Shown: one piece after another, positions 63,601-64,000 of the stretch
Numbering within the stretch: the stretch's first letter is position 1
Layout of the letters: every line of letters begins with the position of its first letter
NCBI GenBank assembly: GCA_025642075.2
Contig: JAODUO010000114.1
Coordinates: 693,501 to 757,500, forward strand
DNA: 64,000 bases
Reading direction: 5' to 3'
Source: Ridgeia piscesae
Taxonomy: Eukaryota; Annelida; Polychaeta; Sabellida; Siboglinidae
Position numbers and translations under genes: made by a program
The notes under the pieces: model-generated
The model's input: the letters and a program-made list of their open reading frames with translations, nothing else
Database searches by the model: none
Told to the model about the DNA's origin: nothing

Positions 63601-64000
63601 AAGTATGACCGGAGACAGACTACACTCCTCGTGAGCGATTTTATCGGCTGACTTTAAAAGAGAAGTTTTTGAAATGGATGTGCCAGGGATAGATTGAGAA
63701 GAGCTGGCCGGTACAGACGTATTCATCTGTTTTTGAGTAACAAGGGGTCCATTTGAAGGTTTCAAAAGATGGAAGTGGGGTTTAATGATGGCAGCCAATT
63801 GTAAATGTTGTTGTGTTACTTGCATTAAAATTAGGATATCGTGTGCACGCACATTCATTAACATACACACAATACCACACATATGTGCACACACATAGGC
63901 GCACATACACATGCACTCACACATGCAAACACACACTGTAGCTCGATCATAGTGAAGATTCATATTTATTGCACTGAATTAAAACATTATCATTTATATT
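63601..64000. other. Flank of RTE, with CA-rich tract
   Basis: No gene seen. 63866-63938 is an imperfect (CA)n/ACACAT tract. Confidence 0.5.

Overview
This is eukaryotic, AT-rich animal DNA: genes are split by GT-AG introns of a few hundred bases to several kilobases, and the flanks carry non-LTR retrotransposons, SINE-like pieces, hAT/pogo-type DNA transposons and a Ty3-like LTR element. The protein matches (PSMD5, CCNB1IP1/HEI10, GORAB, DHX35, SURF4) are single-copy genes of bilaterian animals. The repeat mix (RTE elements with a craniofacial-development-protein-2-like endonuclease, a K02A2.6-like Ty3 element, pogo with a PHD-like tail) suggests a marine invertebrate. I cannot name the phylum from sequence alone.

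Layout. 456-5305 (+): the last six coding exons of PSMD5, with the 5' end outside the window. 5.3-12.4 kb: repeat-rich intergenic DNA with degraded LINE copies. 12.6-14.9 kb (-): the 3' exons of CCNB1IP1; its RING exon(s) are missing or badly degraded, with one weak candidate at 20.6-20.7 kb. An RTE element (15.07-17.86 kb) with a perfect 12-bp target-site duplication separates them. 24.1-36.4 kb (+): complete five-exon GORAB, whose third intron holds about 7 kb of a 55-bp tandem array. 41.6-43.6 kb: a hAT-type element nested in another hAT-type element, ending 74 bp before DHX35. 43.6-46.0 kb (+): complete two-exon DHX35. 47.4-52.6 kb (-): complete four-exon SURF4, convergent with DHX35. 53.15-56.5 kb: a pogo-like transposon remnant carrying nested insertions. 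57.35-63.6 kb: a second RTE copy split by an internally deleted Ty3-like retrotransposon with near-identical LTRs.

The host genes are unrelated housekeeping or cell-biology genes (proteasome assembly, meiotic crossover E3 ligase, Golgi/COPI, splicing-associated helicase, ER export receptor). Nothing indicates an operon or shared pathway.

The most unusual signal is at exon-intron boundaries. In GORAB, the end of exon 3 plus its 5' splice site has been amplified into roughly 125-130 tandem 55-bp units. In CCNB1IP1, the 3' splice site and first codons of the last exon have been amplified into a short 60-bp array. Both arrays fill an intron with copies of an authentic splice site, and in both many copies have lost a key splice-site base.
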